Below, in pieces: positions 7,310 through 14,826 of a stretch of DNA of 64,000 nt; positions within the stretch are counted from its first letter, which is position 1; each line of letters starts with the position of its first letter. The notes beneath the pieces are model-generated. The model was not told the origin of the DNA and searched no databases. It saw only the letters and a list, made by a program, of their open reading frames with translations. Source of the DNA: Arthrobacter sp. 9V. GTDB lineage: Bacteria > Actinomycetota > Actinomycetes > Actinomycetales > Micrococcaceae. Where the stretch lies: positions 3,501,406 through 3,565,405 of the forward strand of contig NZ_LR732912.1 of NCBI RefSeq assembly GCF_902506065.1. The letters are read 5' to 3'. The position numbers and the translations under genes were made by a program.

Positions 7310-8316
7310 TCCGCCCATCGCCTCAAGGCAGTCTCCACGGGCGGATGGCGCAACCCGTGCGCCTCCGCCAAGGAGAGCGCAGCCATGGTGGGATAGCGGT
7401 CTTCCGAGAGGAAGGACAACGTCTCCGGATCGGCGCCGGTGAGTTTAGGTGGCAGCCTCTTCAGCAGACCGCTGGGTATCTTCAGCCACGGCACCCGGAC
7501 ATTCAAGTGCTTCCCGAGCATCCTCAGCAGCTCCGGCAACGGCGGCGTGGCGTCGTCCAGCACCCAGTAGGAGGCATTTTCCGCTTCGGGCCTGATGGGG
7601 ACCAGCGCCATGAATGCAGCCAAATAGTCCGCCGTGACCACAGGAACGAACGTGCGGTCATTCCCGGGCAGTGCGGGCAGTTTTCCATGGAAGAGGTCCA
7701 TGACGCTGGTGGCGAGGCCCAGCAACTGACTGGACTCGCCGTTGACGGAATCTCCTATCACCGTGGCCGGATTGACCATGGTGAAGGGAACGCCCATGGA
7801 CAGCGCGGCCGCCTGCACGACGGCATCGGACTCCACCTTGGATCCCTCATAAGCACCCAGGCGTTTGTATTCCGCCGCACGGCGGGATTCATCCCATGGC
7901 ACCTTGGCCGGATCCTGACCGCCCACCCGATAGCCGGACAGATGCACCAACCTGGTCAGCGCCGGCAATTCTGCCGCGAAACGAACCACGCGTTCGGCGC
8001 TGGTCACGTTTGCGGAATAGGCATCTGCGGCATTCATGCCAAAGGCGAAGGCGCCTGCGACGTTGTGAATTTCAGTCACGAACCGGAAAACGTCCGACGC
8101 CGGATCGAGGCGCAAGTCACCAGCGCTGAAGTCCACAAGTGCCTGCACTGGGGTTCCGTTGGCGTCGTGACGTGACAGCCAGTCAGCCAGCCGGTGGAAG
8201 GATTCTTCGGTGCGCACCGCGACTGTGACGGTCACCCCTTGGTGCAAAAGTTCCCGAACGAGCCACCGCCCGATGTGACCCGTGGCTCCGAACACCAAGG
8301 CATGGCGGACGCTCAT
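7255..8316 (-). CDS. NAD(P)-dependent epimerase/dehydratase family protein
   Basis: 353 residues, extended short-chain dehydrogenase fold. The N-terminal Rossmann motif GATGHIGRWLVREL is clear. The usual catalytic Tyr-x3-Lys appears as YEGSK in the region LGAYEGSKVESDAV. The ATG at 8316 overlaps the upstream TetR stop by 4 bases (ATGA) and has its own GGAG, so the two genes are translationally coupled. The substrate is unknown; coupling to a TetR regulator suggests a detoxifying or secondary-metabolite reductase. The 3' end overlaps the ribokinase gene by 55 bp on the other strand. Confidence 0.82.
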   Translation of the reverse strand: MSVRHALVFGATGHIGRWLVRELLHQGVTVTVAVRTEESFHRLADWLSRHDANGTPVQALVDFSAGDLRLDPASDVFRFVTEIHNVAGAFAFGMNAADAYSANVTSAERVVRFAAELPALTRLVHLSGYRVGGQDPAKVPWDESRRAAEYKRLGAYEGSKVESDAVVQAAALSMGVPFTMVNPATVIGDSVNGESSQLLGLATSVMDLFHGKLPALPGNDRTFVPVVTADYLAAFMALVPIRPEAENASYWVLDDATPPLPELLRMLGKHLNVRVPWLKIPSGLLKRLPPKLTGADPETLSFLSEDRYPTMAALSLAEAHGLRHPPVETALRRWADYLVAAELAASVERVASM

Positions 8317-8909
8317 GCTCCTGCTCCGCCGTGAACCGCCAGTAGCGTTTTGAGCGTGGCGGCAGCTGAGTCCAAGGGCTGGGTGGACTTGTGGGCACGG
8401 GAGAGAATAAGCGACCCCTCCACGAGGCAAATCATGGACGTCGCCACGGGCAGCGCCCGTCCCTCCTCAAGCCCGAGGGTGGACAGATAACCGGACACTG
8501 CCTGAACCCACGCGTCATATACGCGTCTGCATGCGTTCCGCAGCTCCTCGTTCTCAGAGCCTGCATCCAGGGCGACGGATGAAACGGGACATCCTGCCTG
8601 GTATTCGCTGGCTTCCAGCATGTCTTTGAGTTCGGCAATGAGTGCGTCCACAACGTCTCCAGGCGAAGGGGCCGACGTGGTGGCCTCGCTGACCAGTTGG
8701 CCGAATTGGTCTCCGGCCAATCCCACCGCTGCGACACCGAGGCCGGTCTTCCCCTCAGGAAAATGGAAGTAGAGCGAGCCTTTGGGAGCGCCCGAGCGGG
8801 CCAGCACCGTATTGAGCCCCGTTCCGTGATAACCGTGAAGCTGAATGAGGGCGAGCATGGATTCGACCAAACGCTGCCGGGTTGCGAGTCCTTTGGGATA
8901 AGACGACAT
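8313..8909 (-). CDS. TetR-family regulator
   Basis: 198 residues. The N-terminal helix-turn-helix reads TRQRLVESMLALIQLHGYHGTGLNTVLARSG in outline (residues 10-40), with the family-typical GAPKGSLYFHFPEGKTGL after it. The C-terminal part resembles the LmrA/YxaF group (GCPVSSVALDA). The start at 8909 is chosen because it begins just before the HTH and lies next to a perfect palindromic operator; longer in-frame readings run across the antitoxin gene. It is the first gene of a two-gene operon with the epimerase and probably represses it. Confidence 0.88.
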   Translation of the reverse strand: MSSYPKGLATRQRLVESMLALIQLHGYHGTGLNTVLARSGAPKGSLYFHFPEGKTGLGVAAVGLAGDQFGQLVSEATTSAPSPGDVVDALIAELKDMLEASEYQAGCPVSSVALDAGSENEELRNACRRVYDAWVQAVSGYLSTLGLEEGRALPVATSMICLVEGSLILSRAHKSTQPLDSAAATLKTLLAVHGGAGA

Positions 8910-8919
8910 GGAAGAAATA

Positions 8920-8933
8920 ATAGACCAGTCTAT
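8920..8933. promoter_or_regulatory. TetR operator palindrome
   Basis: ATAGAC-CA-GTCTAT is a perfect 6-bp inverted repeat with a 2-bp centre, 11 bases upstream of the TetR start. Palindromes with TAGAC/GTCTA half-sites are known targets of LmrA/YxaF-type TetR proteins. It is also about 60 bp upstream of the antitoxin start on the other strand. Confidence 0.7.
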
Positions 8934-8961
8934 ATATTTTCTGCCACTCCTCCAGCCGTTG

Positions 8962-8972
8962 AGCACAGTGCT
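8962..8972. promoter_or_regulatory. Inverted repeat ahead of the toxin-antitoxin operon
   Basis: AGCAC-A-GTGCT is a perfect inverted repeat 23 bp before the antitoxin ATG. Phd/YefM-type antitoxins repress their own promoter through short palindromes, so this is a candidate autoregulatory site. Confidence 0.45.
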
Positions 8973-8994
8973 ACGATTGCTACGGAGGTTTATC

Positions 8995-9261
8995 ATGACA
9001 ACTATTCCGCACCGGGAACTGCGCAACCAGAGCAGCAAAATTCTGGAACGCGTCAAGAATGGCGAAGTCATAGACGTCACCAACAATGGCGAGGTGGCGG
9101 CCACCCTCATTCCACCATCGGCTTCACCCTTTGAGCGGTTGCTACAAGCCGGTAGCGTTCGGCCAGCCAGCGAATCTCCTGTGGACTTCACCATCCTGCC
9201 CCGCATCAGCAGCGACATGACTACAGCCGATATCTTGGCCGATCTTCGCGGCGACCGGTGA
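8995..9261 (+). CDS. Phd/YefM-family antitoxin
   Basis: 88 residues. The N-terminus TTIPHRELRNQSSKILERVKNGEVIDVTNNGEVAATLIP in outline is the classic Phd/YefM DNA-binding fold; the C-terminal tail should wrap and inhibit the PIN toxin. The start at 8995 has a strong GGAGG seven bases upstream; an in-frame ATG at 8908 lacks one. The stop overlaps the toxin GTG start by 4 bases (GTGA). Confidence 0.9.
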   Translation: MTTIPHRELRNQSSKILERVKNGEVIDVTNNGEVAATLIPPSASPFERLLQAGSVRPASESPVDFTILPRISSDMTTADILADLRGDR

Positions 9262-9650
9262 TCGTCTACGTCGACACTTCTGCCGCCATGAAGTTGGTGG
9301 CCAGTGAACGGGAATCAGTGGCCGCTGCCGCCTACCTGGTAGAGAAGGCCGCCTCCGGAGGGCATCTGGTCGCGTCCATGCTCCTCTACACGGAACTGCA
9401 CTGCGCAGCTCGTCGCAGGAGTATGCCTTTCGAAACGATCAATGCCGTACTCGCCGGAATCAATCTTGTGGATGTAACCCGCTCGGACCTCATGTACGCG
9501 GCGGCACTTCCGAGACAGCTGAGAAGTGCGGATGCCATTCATCTGGCAACAGCCATTCGACTGCAAACCGATAGCATGGTTGCTTACGATCAGGAATTAC
9601 TTCTGGCCGCCACCGAATCAGGGATAACCACCGCATCGCCCGGGGCTTAG
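9258..9650 (+). CDS. VapC-type PIN-domain ribonuclease toxin
   Basis: 130 residues. PIN-domain acidic residues are intact: D6 (VYVDTSA), E46 (YTEL), D92 (SADAIHLATA) and D111 (AYDQEL), so the magnesium-dependent RNase is probably active. Start GTG at 9258 is coupled to the antitoxin stop. VapC toxins typically cut tRNA or rRNA; the target here is unknown. The pair is a complete type II module on the chromosome. Confidence 0.9.
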   Translation: MIVYVDTSAAMKLVASERESVAAAAYLVEKAASGGHLVASMLLYTELHCAARRRSMPFETINAVLAGINLVDVTRSDLMYAAALPRQLRSADAIHLATAIRLQTDSMVAYDQELLLAATESGITTASPGA

Positions 9651-9664
9651 CAGCGGCTTAGGCG

Positions 9665-9949
9665 CTAGTCGATGATTCGGAAGTCGCCGAACTCCCCTGT
9701 TGCCTCTGATACCTGGAAGTCAACATTTTCTACGCGGCCCGGGGCACGCGAGGACTGAAGCCAATCCTGCATGTCCTCGACGTTTGGCCGCAATCCCTCG
9801 GCAACCAACTCCACGAAACCGTCCATACTGTTGCGGACCGTTCCCCGCAGGCCGAGCTCGTCCGCTTTGCGCGCTGTCCAATAGCGGAATCCCACGCCTT
9901 GGACCATGCCGGTGATGCGGGCTGTGAGGCGAAGGGCTTCGTCAGTCAT
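9665..9949 (-). CDS. acyP: Acylphosphatase
   Basis: 94 residues, the normal size. Hydrolyses carboxyl-phosphate bonds of acyl phosphates. The signature GMVQGVGFRYWTARKA carries the phosphate-binding loop and catalytic R22; the second catalytic residue is N40 in GTVRNSMDG. A monocistronic leftward gene, with a 51-bp palindromic repeat starting 21 bp upstream of its start. Confidence 0.93.
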   Translation of the reverse strand: MTDEALRLTARITGMVQGVGFRYWTARKADELGLRGTVRNSMDGFVELVAEGLRPNVEDMQDWLQSSRAPGRVENVDFQVSEATGEFGDFRIID

Positions 9950-9970
9950 GGGTCCACCTTAACTAAACCT

Positions 9971-10021
9971 GCCCTTGTCCGTCCCGCTCCCCGTACAACG
10001 GGAGGTGAGGCGGACAAGGGC
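9971..10021. repeat. Family R1 palindromic repeat, copy 1 (51 bp)
   Basis: Outer arms GCCCTTGTCCG and CGGACAAGGGC are perfect complements and enclose an inner stem CCGT/ACGG around the shared core CCGTACAACGG. Copies at 13190-13239 (opposite orientation) and 14749-14799 align end to end at 50-51 bp. It lies between two leftward genes. Confidence 0.8.
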
Positions 10022-10043
10022 AAGTTTCGAGCCGGCAGAAACC

Positions 10044-10988
10044 TTAGCCGATCACGATATCCCGCGTCGCGTGACTGTACGTGATGGTGACCGGGCCGCC
10101 GTCGTGGTTCAACTCGTGGTTGGCGCCGTCACGGGCACCGAACGCACCATAATTCTCATCCCATGAGCGGTTCAGCGCGATCTTGTAGGTGTAGAAACCG
10201 GCAGGCAGTTCAGCCGTCAACGTCCACAGCTGGACGATGGGATTGAACTCCATCTGGGCTTCGTCATACTGCGGTGCCCAATCCTCGGGGGCGCCAAGGA
10301 TCCTGTTGAAGTCACCGGCAATCGCCACGGCATCCGGCTGCGGCAAAGTCTCGACGGCGGAGGTCACCGCTGCTTTTGCCGGTGCCTTCCGCGTGGTCTT
10401 CTTCGCAGCCGGGGCGGCCGCGGCAGAGGAAGCCGTGGCAGAGGCAGCCTTTGCTGTTGCAGCCTTGGCTCGCGGCGCGGAGACCTTGGCGGCAGCTACC
10501 TTCGGCTCCGCTACTTCAGCAGCTGCAACCTGAGGCTCAGTAGCAGTTTTCGAGGCAGCACGCTTGCTCGCAGTTGTCTTCTTTGCCGCAGCCGCTTTCT
10601 TGGCCTGGGGCTTCACCGGCGGGGCCGTGGGAACAGCGACGTCGGCAGGAACCGGAGTTCCGGCGTCGAGCGCTGCCCCAAAAGCCTCTGCATCCGGGAA
10701 GGCAACCGTGGCACGCAGGCCGTCCTCCGGAATGGTCCAGCCCGAACGACCCTTGACGAGCCAGCCGGCCTTGACCAGCTTGGCCGAAGCCGAGGTGAGG
10801 GTCTTGTGGCCGCGGGGAATGCCGCCACTGAGAAGCTCAGCCTCGTGGTCATTGAAAGGTACTCGGACGATCGCTTCGGCCAGCACCTCGCCGGCGTTCA
10901 ACGTTGCCCCGGACCATACGCTCTCCGCGAGGATGTCCAGTACAGCCTTCAAACGAAGGTTGGTGTTTTCGGCGTTATTCGCGCCCAT
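10044..10988 (-). CDS. Winged-helix / lysine-rich linker / carbohydrate-module protein of unknown role
   Basis: 314 residues in three parts. Residues 1-100 resemble the winged-helix N-terminal domain of Mrr-type proteins (LAEAIVRVPF, SGGIPRGHKTLTSASAKLVKAGW). Residues 125-215 are Ala/Lys/Thr-rich like histone H1 or actinobacterial HupB tails (KKAAAAKKTTASKRAASK, KKTTRKAPAKA). Residues 220-314 resemble the beta-sandwich X25 module of pullulanases (AGDFNRILG, AGFYTYKIALNRSWDENYG). No catalytic domain is seen. Start ATG at 10988 follows GAAGGAG. Family likenesses are from memory of motifs; the function is not known. Confidence 0.7.
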   Translation of the reverse strand: MGANNAENTNLRLKAVLDILAESVWSGATLNAGEVLAEAIVRVPFNDHEAELLSGGIPRGHKTLTSASAKLVKAGWLVKGRSGWTIPEDGLRATVAFPDAEAFGAALDAGTPVPADVAVPTAPPVKPQAKKAAAAKKTTASKRAASKTATEPQVAAAEVAEPKVAAAKVSAPRAKAATAKAASATASSAAAAPAAKKTTRKAPAKAAVTSAVETLPQPDAVAIAGDFNRILGAPEDWAPQYDEAQMEFNPIVQLWTLTAELPAGFYTYKIALNRSWDENYGAFGARDGANHELNHDGGPVTITYSHATRDIVIG

Positions 10989-11134
10989 GCTTCTCCTTCA
11001 ACGGTGGATACTCCATAAAAGTTTGCCAATGATTTGTTAATTCCCGCGACTGCGGAAGGTAAACACCGTGTGTCGTGACTGAGTGTGACAGGCCGGACGC
11101 CGGAAGTGATGTGCGGGTCTCGGCTGCTGTGTGT

Positions 11135-12166
11135 TTAGGCAGGTGTGATGGAAGTCTTGACCCACTCCGTGACCTCGTCCAACAGCACCGCTTTGCGGGC
11201 GTCGCTGGCGAAGGAGGAGCGGATGGAGTTCGCTGCCAGGGTGGCTTGCTCCGGAACTGAGAACTCCAGGACCTTCACCAGTTGCTCGAAGTTATCGTCC
11301 ACGTAGCCGCCAAAGTAGGCGGGGTCGTCCGAGTTCACGCAAACGTTCAGGCCGATCGCCAGCATCTCCGGCAGAGGGTGGTCAGCCAGCTTGTCCACGG
11401 CGCGGAGCCTGACGTTGGAAAGGGGACAGACCGTCAAGGGAACCTGTTCGGCAACCAGCCGCTGCACCACGTCCGTGTCCTCCATGCACCGGATGCCGTG
11501 ATCGATCCGTTCAACATGAAGCAGATCCAATGCCTCCGTGATGTAGGACGCCGGTCCTTCCTCGCCCGCGTGCGCGATCCTTCGCAAACCCGCCTCGCCG
11601 GCGCGCTGGTACAGGCGCTCAAATTTCGACGGCGGGTTGCCCACTTCTGCAGAATCCAAGCCGATGCCCGCAATCGGAGCGTGCATGGCCAGGAGCTGGT
11701 CCAGAACCTCGAGCGCCGAATCCTCGGACATGTCGCGCAGGAAGGCTGCGATCAAGAGGGTGGACACGCCGAAGTCTTCCTCGGAGGTAGCCAGGGCGTT
11801 GGCCACCCCGTTGACGCAGGTTTCCAGCGCGACGCCACGGGAAGTGTGCGCCTGGGGATCCATCATGATCTCCGCATGACGCACTCCACCGGCTGCAGCA
11901 CGCTTCAGGTAGGCGCGGGTCATATCGGTGAAGTCCTGCTCGGTTTGCAGGACCGCCATATTTGCGTAGTAGAGGTCCAGGAAAGACTGCAGGTCAGTAA
12001 ATTCGTACTTTTCCCGGAGTTCCTCAATGTCTTGGTACGGCAGATCAATGCCGTTGCGTTCGGCCAGGGCAAAGATCAGCTCTGGCTGGAGAGTCCCTTC
12101 AATGTGCAGGTGCAGTTCGGCAACCGGAGGCGCCGGGGCAGTAGTTTTCTCGCCAAAAGTTTCCAC
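11135..12166 (-). CDS. Adenine/adenosine deaminase family protein
   Basis: 343 residues. Zinc ligands H19 and H21 in ELHLHIEGTL, the HAGEEG motif with the catalytic Glu, IDHGIRC and the terminal zinc motif NSDDPAYFGGYV are all present. The SDDPAYFGGY form is typical of adenine deaminases (adenine to hypoxanthine) rather than adenosine deaminases, so adenine is the likelier substrate. The start is a GTG at 12166; TAGAGT lies six bases before it, so the transcript may be leaderless. It fits the salvage theme of the nucleoside hydrolase and cytosine deaminase nearby. Confidence 0.85.
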   Translation of the reverse strand: METFGEKTTAPAPPVAELHLHIEGTLQPELIFALAERNGIDLPYQDIEELREKYEFTDLQSFLDLYYANMAVLQTEQDFTDMTRAYLKRAAAGGVRHAEIMMDPQAHTSRGVALETCVNGVANALATSEEDFGVSTLLIAAFLRDMSEDSALEVLDQLLAMHAPIAGIGLDSAEVGNPPSKFERLYQRAGEAGLRRIAHAGEEGPASYITEALDLLHVERIDHGIRCMEDTDVVQRLVAEQVPLTVCPLSNVRLRAVDKLADHPLPEMLAIGLNVCVNSDDPAYFGGYVDDNFEQLVKVLEFSVPEQATLAANSIRSSFASDARKAVLLDEVTEWVKTSITPA

Positions 12167-12249
12167 CCTGCAACTCTAGGCCCCAACGCCTGCACGTGTC
12201 CCGGAGCACTCAACTTGGTTCTGACGCCCGGCACCCTCAAACTGAAAGG

Positions 12250-13164
12250 ATGCAGACTTTCCTCCCTTTCGCCGATTTCCGTGAGAGTGCCGCGGCGCTC
12301 GACACTTCAAGGCTCGGCAAACAGCGCGTCGAAGCCCTCCAGGTACTCCGCGCATTGGTGATCCCGGAGTACGGTTGGCAGTCCCACCCCGCCGTGCGCA
12401 TGTGGATGGGCCACGTCCCCGCCCTCACCATGTACGGTCTGGCCATGGCCGACGAATGGATCAGGCGCGGGCACCCGGACAACACCCGCACCAACATCAC
12501 GGAGTTCGCACCGCAGGCGGCCCACCCGGATTACGCTTCCAGGATCATCATGCCGCCGTGGCTCGGACACGAGGACCTGCACCTGAGCCACCGCTCCAAG
12601 CTGATCTCCAAGGACCCCAAGCACTACGCCCAGCTCTTCCCCGGGACCGAGGACAAGCTCGAGTACGTGTGGCCGGAACCCAAGCACGAGTTCCACCCGG
12701 AAGACCCGGAAGAGGACAGCCTGTGGATCCTGCGCGCCAACGTTGAGGAACTCACCCCGGAGCAACTCACCACGGTGGCCATGCCCCCGCACGGCAAAGC
12801 CCGTGCCGCCGCACCCACTGATCCCGACGAGTACCAGTTCGTATACGCCGAAGAAAAGTCCCGGCGCAAGGTGGGCGGTCCCAAGAAGCGGCCAGTCAAG
12901 CAGCAGGAAAAGAAGCCCACCCGAAAGCGCCAAGCCCAGGAACAGGCATTCAACACCCTGCCCGGCAAGACCGAACTCGCCGTGCCGTTCGACGGCGGGC
13001 AGACGTTCGCCGTCGGCCTCATTCACGGCCGCCCCATCACTGTTGATGGCCGCTTTGCCCGGAACTTCGAGGTCACCAACGTGATCAAGCGCACCGACTT
13101 CGACTACCCCGCACTGCTTCAGGATCCCCGGGTCTTCTTCCCGGTCCCCGCACCTGCTTCGTAG
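12250..13164 (+). CDS. MSMEG_6728-family protein (pyrimidine-dimer glycosylase-like)
   Basis: 304 residues. The N-terminal 160 residues (MQTFLPFADF, LDTSRLGKQRVEALQVLRAL, PPWLGHEDLHLSHRSKL) match the actinobacterial MSMEG_6728 family, distantly related to phage pyrimidine-dimer DNA glycosylase. A Lys/Arg-rich linker (KKRPVKQQEKKPTRKRQ) follows and then a small C-terminal domain. The start at 12250 fits the family N-terminus. TTGGTT-N17-CAAACT lies six bases before the ATG, so initiation may be leaderless. Activity on damaged DNA is not shown by sequence alone. Confidence 0.75.
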   Translation: MQTFLPFADFRESAAALDTSRLGKQRVEALQVLRALVIPEYGWQSHPAVRMWMGHVPALTMYGLAMADEWIRRGHPDNTRTNITEFAPQAAHPDYASRIIMPPWLGHEDLHLSHRSKLISKDPKHYAQLFPGTEDKLEYVWPEPKHEFHPEDPEEDSLWILRANVEELTPEQLTTVAMPPHGKARAAAPTDPDEYQFVYAEEKSRRKVGGPKKRPVKQQEKKPTRKRQAQEQAFNTLPGKTELAVPFDGGQTFAVGLIHGRPITVDGRFARNFEVTNVIKRTDFDYPALLQDPRVFFPVPAPAS

Positions 13165-13189
13165 CAAGCCCGCGCAGTAGCTGAACCCG

Positions 13190-13239
13190 GCCCTTGTTCG
13201 GCCGGCACACCGTTGTACGCGCCGGCACGCGAACAAGGC
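13190..13239. repeat. Family R1 palindromic repeat, copy 2 (inverted, 50 bp)
   Basis: Arms GCCCTTGTTCG and CGAACAAGGC... (complementary over CCTTGTTCG) enclose CCGTTGTACG, the reverse complement of the R1 core CGTACAACGG. It lies in the gap between the MSMEG_6728-type gene and the DUF1622 gene. Confidence 0.75.
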
Positions 13240-13316
13240 GAGGATTCGACGGCGGCTGCTGCGTACCGCGATGGCTCTGTGAGACGGTGGAGTCACGCAC
13301 CCAGGCATGGAGGACC

Positions 13317-13679
13317 ATGGATTTCCAGCACATCATCGAAGCAGTTGGCCGGTACATGGACTTCGCCGGGGTGGCGGTGATGGTGATCGGCGCCGTGGTC
13401 TCCATTCCGCTCGCGCTGCGCGGCTACCAGCCCAAACGTGCCAGCGGCTTGGAACCGTTCTCCCCCTACCGCGCATACCGGCAACTATTGGGCAGGTCCA
13501 TCCTCCTTGGCCTGGAACTGCTGGTGGCGGCCGACATCATCAGAACCGTCGCCGTCACTCCCACCTTTGAAAGCGTCGGAGTCCTGGCCATCATCGTGCT
13601 GATCCGCACGTTCCTCAGCTTCTCGCTGGAGCTGGAAATCACCGGGCGGTGGCCCTGGCAGAAGGAAAAGACCTCGTGA
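13317..13679 (+). CDS. DUF1622-type small membrane protein
   Basis: 120 residues with three hydrophobic segments (FAGVAVMVIGAVVSIPLAL, LGRSILLGLELLVAADII, VGVLAIIVLIRTFLSFSL). The family motif ELLVAADIIRTV is present. Function unknown; inner-membrane location is inferred. Start ATG at 13317 has GGAGGA just upstream, slightly close. Its stop overlaps the GTG start of the hydrolase gene by 4 bases. Confidence 0.85.
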   Translation: MDFQHIIEAVGRYMDFAGVAVMVIGAVVSIPLALRGYQPKRASGLEPFSPYRAYRQLLGRSILLGLELLVAADIIRTVAVTPTFESVGVLAIIVLIRTFLSFSLELEITGRWPWQKEKTS

Positions 13680-14725
13680 CGGGGCCGTGGGCTCCGGACA
13701 TTCTCGGCGACGGTTTCGAGCAACAAACGTTAAAGCTCGACGGCGGTGCTAACGCCACCTTGGTTCGGTACCTCGGCGCCCGCTCGGAGTGGCTTAGGAC
13801 CGTGGGCGGGGCTGCTGACAACGACGAGTTTCCCGGTCCCACTCGAATCGATGCCGACGTTTTATACGTCCACGGATGGTCCGACTACTTCTTCCAAAAG
13901 CATGTTGCCGAGTTCTGGCACCGGGCAGGCGCGCGTTTCTACGCCTTGGACCTGCATAACTACGGCCGCAACTTGAGCCCGGGAATGGTGCCGGGGTTCG
14001 TCACCAACCTTGCCGACTACGACCCCGACATTGAAGCGGCGCTGGCAGCAATGGGCCGCTCAGGTGATTCGGGCCAGGATCGGCCGCTCATTCTTTTAGG
14101 CCACTCCACCGGAGGGCTCACCCTCAGCCTGTGGGCCGCGCGTCACCCTGGCCTGGCTTCGGCGTTGATCCTCAACAGTCCGTGGCTGGAATTTCAGGCC
14201 ACCGAGCTCGGCAGACGCGCCATCGCCCCGTTGGTGGGACTCCGCGCCAAGCTCCATCCCTTGACGCCGTTGCCGCCCGTGGATCCGGGCATTTACACCC
14301 GGGCTGTATCCGCCACCCTCGACGGGGAATGGGACTATAACCTCCAGTGGCGTCCTGACCGAGGGTTCCCCATCACACCAGCATTCCTTGATGCCGTGTT
14401 CCGCGGCCAGGCCACCGTAGCGGCCGGCTTGGGCATCGACGTTCCGGTGCTCGTATTGCTCTCGGACAAGAGCTATCTCCAACCGAAATGGTCGGCCGAT
14501 GCTCTCACCGCCGACGTCGCACTCAATGTGGACGCCGTGGCCCACCGCTCCCTGTCCCTCGCGGACACCGTCACGGTGAGCCGGCTGCCCAACGCATTCC
14601 ACGACATCTTCCTCTCACCGGAGCCCGTCCGGCGTGAGGCCTTCGCCCGCATCGGACGCTGGCTTCCCACGGCACTCCAACCTTCGGATGCAGAAGTGTG
14701 GGAAGCCAGGACCGCGGGTTTGTAA
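13676..14725 (+). CDS. Alpha/beta hydrolase (lysophospholipase-like)
   Basis: 349 residues. The nucleophile elbow GHSTGG carries the catalytic Ser; the oxyanion region reads YVHGWSDYFF, and the catalytic His is likely in LPNAFHDIFLS near the C-terminus, as in serine aminopeptidase S33/Hydrolase_4 proteins. No signal peptide. Start GTG at 13676 is coupled (GTGA) to the DUF1622 gene and follows GAAGGAAAAG, so the two probably act together at the membrane. The substrate is unknown. Confidence 0.85.
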   Translation: MTGPWAPDILGDGFEQQTLKLDGGANATLVRYLGARSEWLRTVGGAADNDEFPGPTRIDADVLYVHGWSDYFFQKHVAEFWHRAGARFYALDLHNYGRNLSPGMVPGFVTNLADYDPDIEAALAAMGRSGDSGQDRPLILLGHSTGGLTLSLWAARHPGLASALILNSPWLEFQATELGRRAIAPLVGLRAKLHPLTPLPPVDPGIYTRAVSATLDGEWDYNLQWRPDRGFPITPAFLDAVFRGQATVAAGLGIDVPVLVLLSDKSYLQPKWSADALTADVALNVDAVAHRSLSLADTVTVSRLPNAFHDIFLSPEPVRREAFARIGRWLPTALQPSDAEVWEARTAGL

Positions 14726-14748
14726 CCCACCAACCCCGGACAGAACCC

Positions 14749-14799
14749 GCCCTCGTGCGTCCAGCTCACCGTAGAACGGGAAGCCACACAAACAAGAGC
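14749..14799. repeat. Family R1 palindromic repeat, copy 3 (51 bp)
   Basis: GCCCTCGTGCGTCCAGCTCA, then CCGTAGAACGGG, ending ACAAGAGC, aligns base for base in length with copy 1. The outer arms are more diverged than in copy 1. It lies between the convergent alpha/beta hydrolase and tex genes, where it may help termination. Confidence 0.75.
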
Positions 14800-14826
14800 G
14801 GGATCCGGGAGCCCGAGCGGCGGGGT

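Noticed and set aside
8316..8430. Epimerase start upstream of 8316
   Set aside because: The extra 38 residues lie inside the TetR gene; ATG 8316 has an SD and the ATGA overlap.
8910..9218. Long TetR reading from 9218
   Set aside because: The added 103 residues are antisense to the antitoxin gene; the HTH begins normally at 8909.
11220..12361. Long rightward frame opposite the adenine deaminase gene
   Set aside because: Antisense shadow; no SD and no recognisable domain, while the minus strand has all deaminase motifs.
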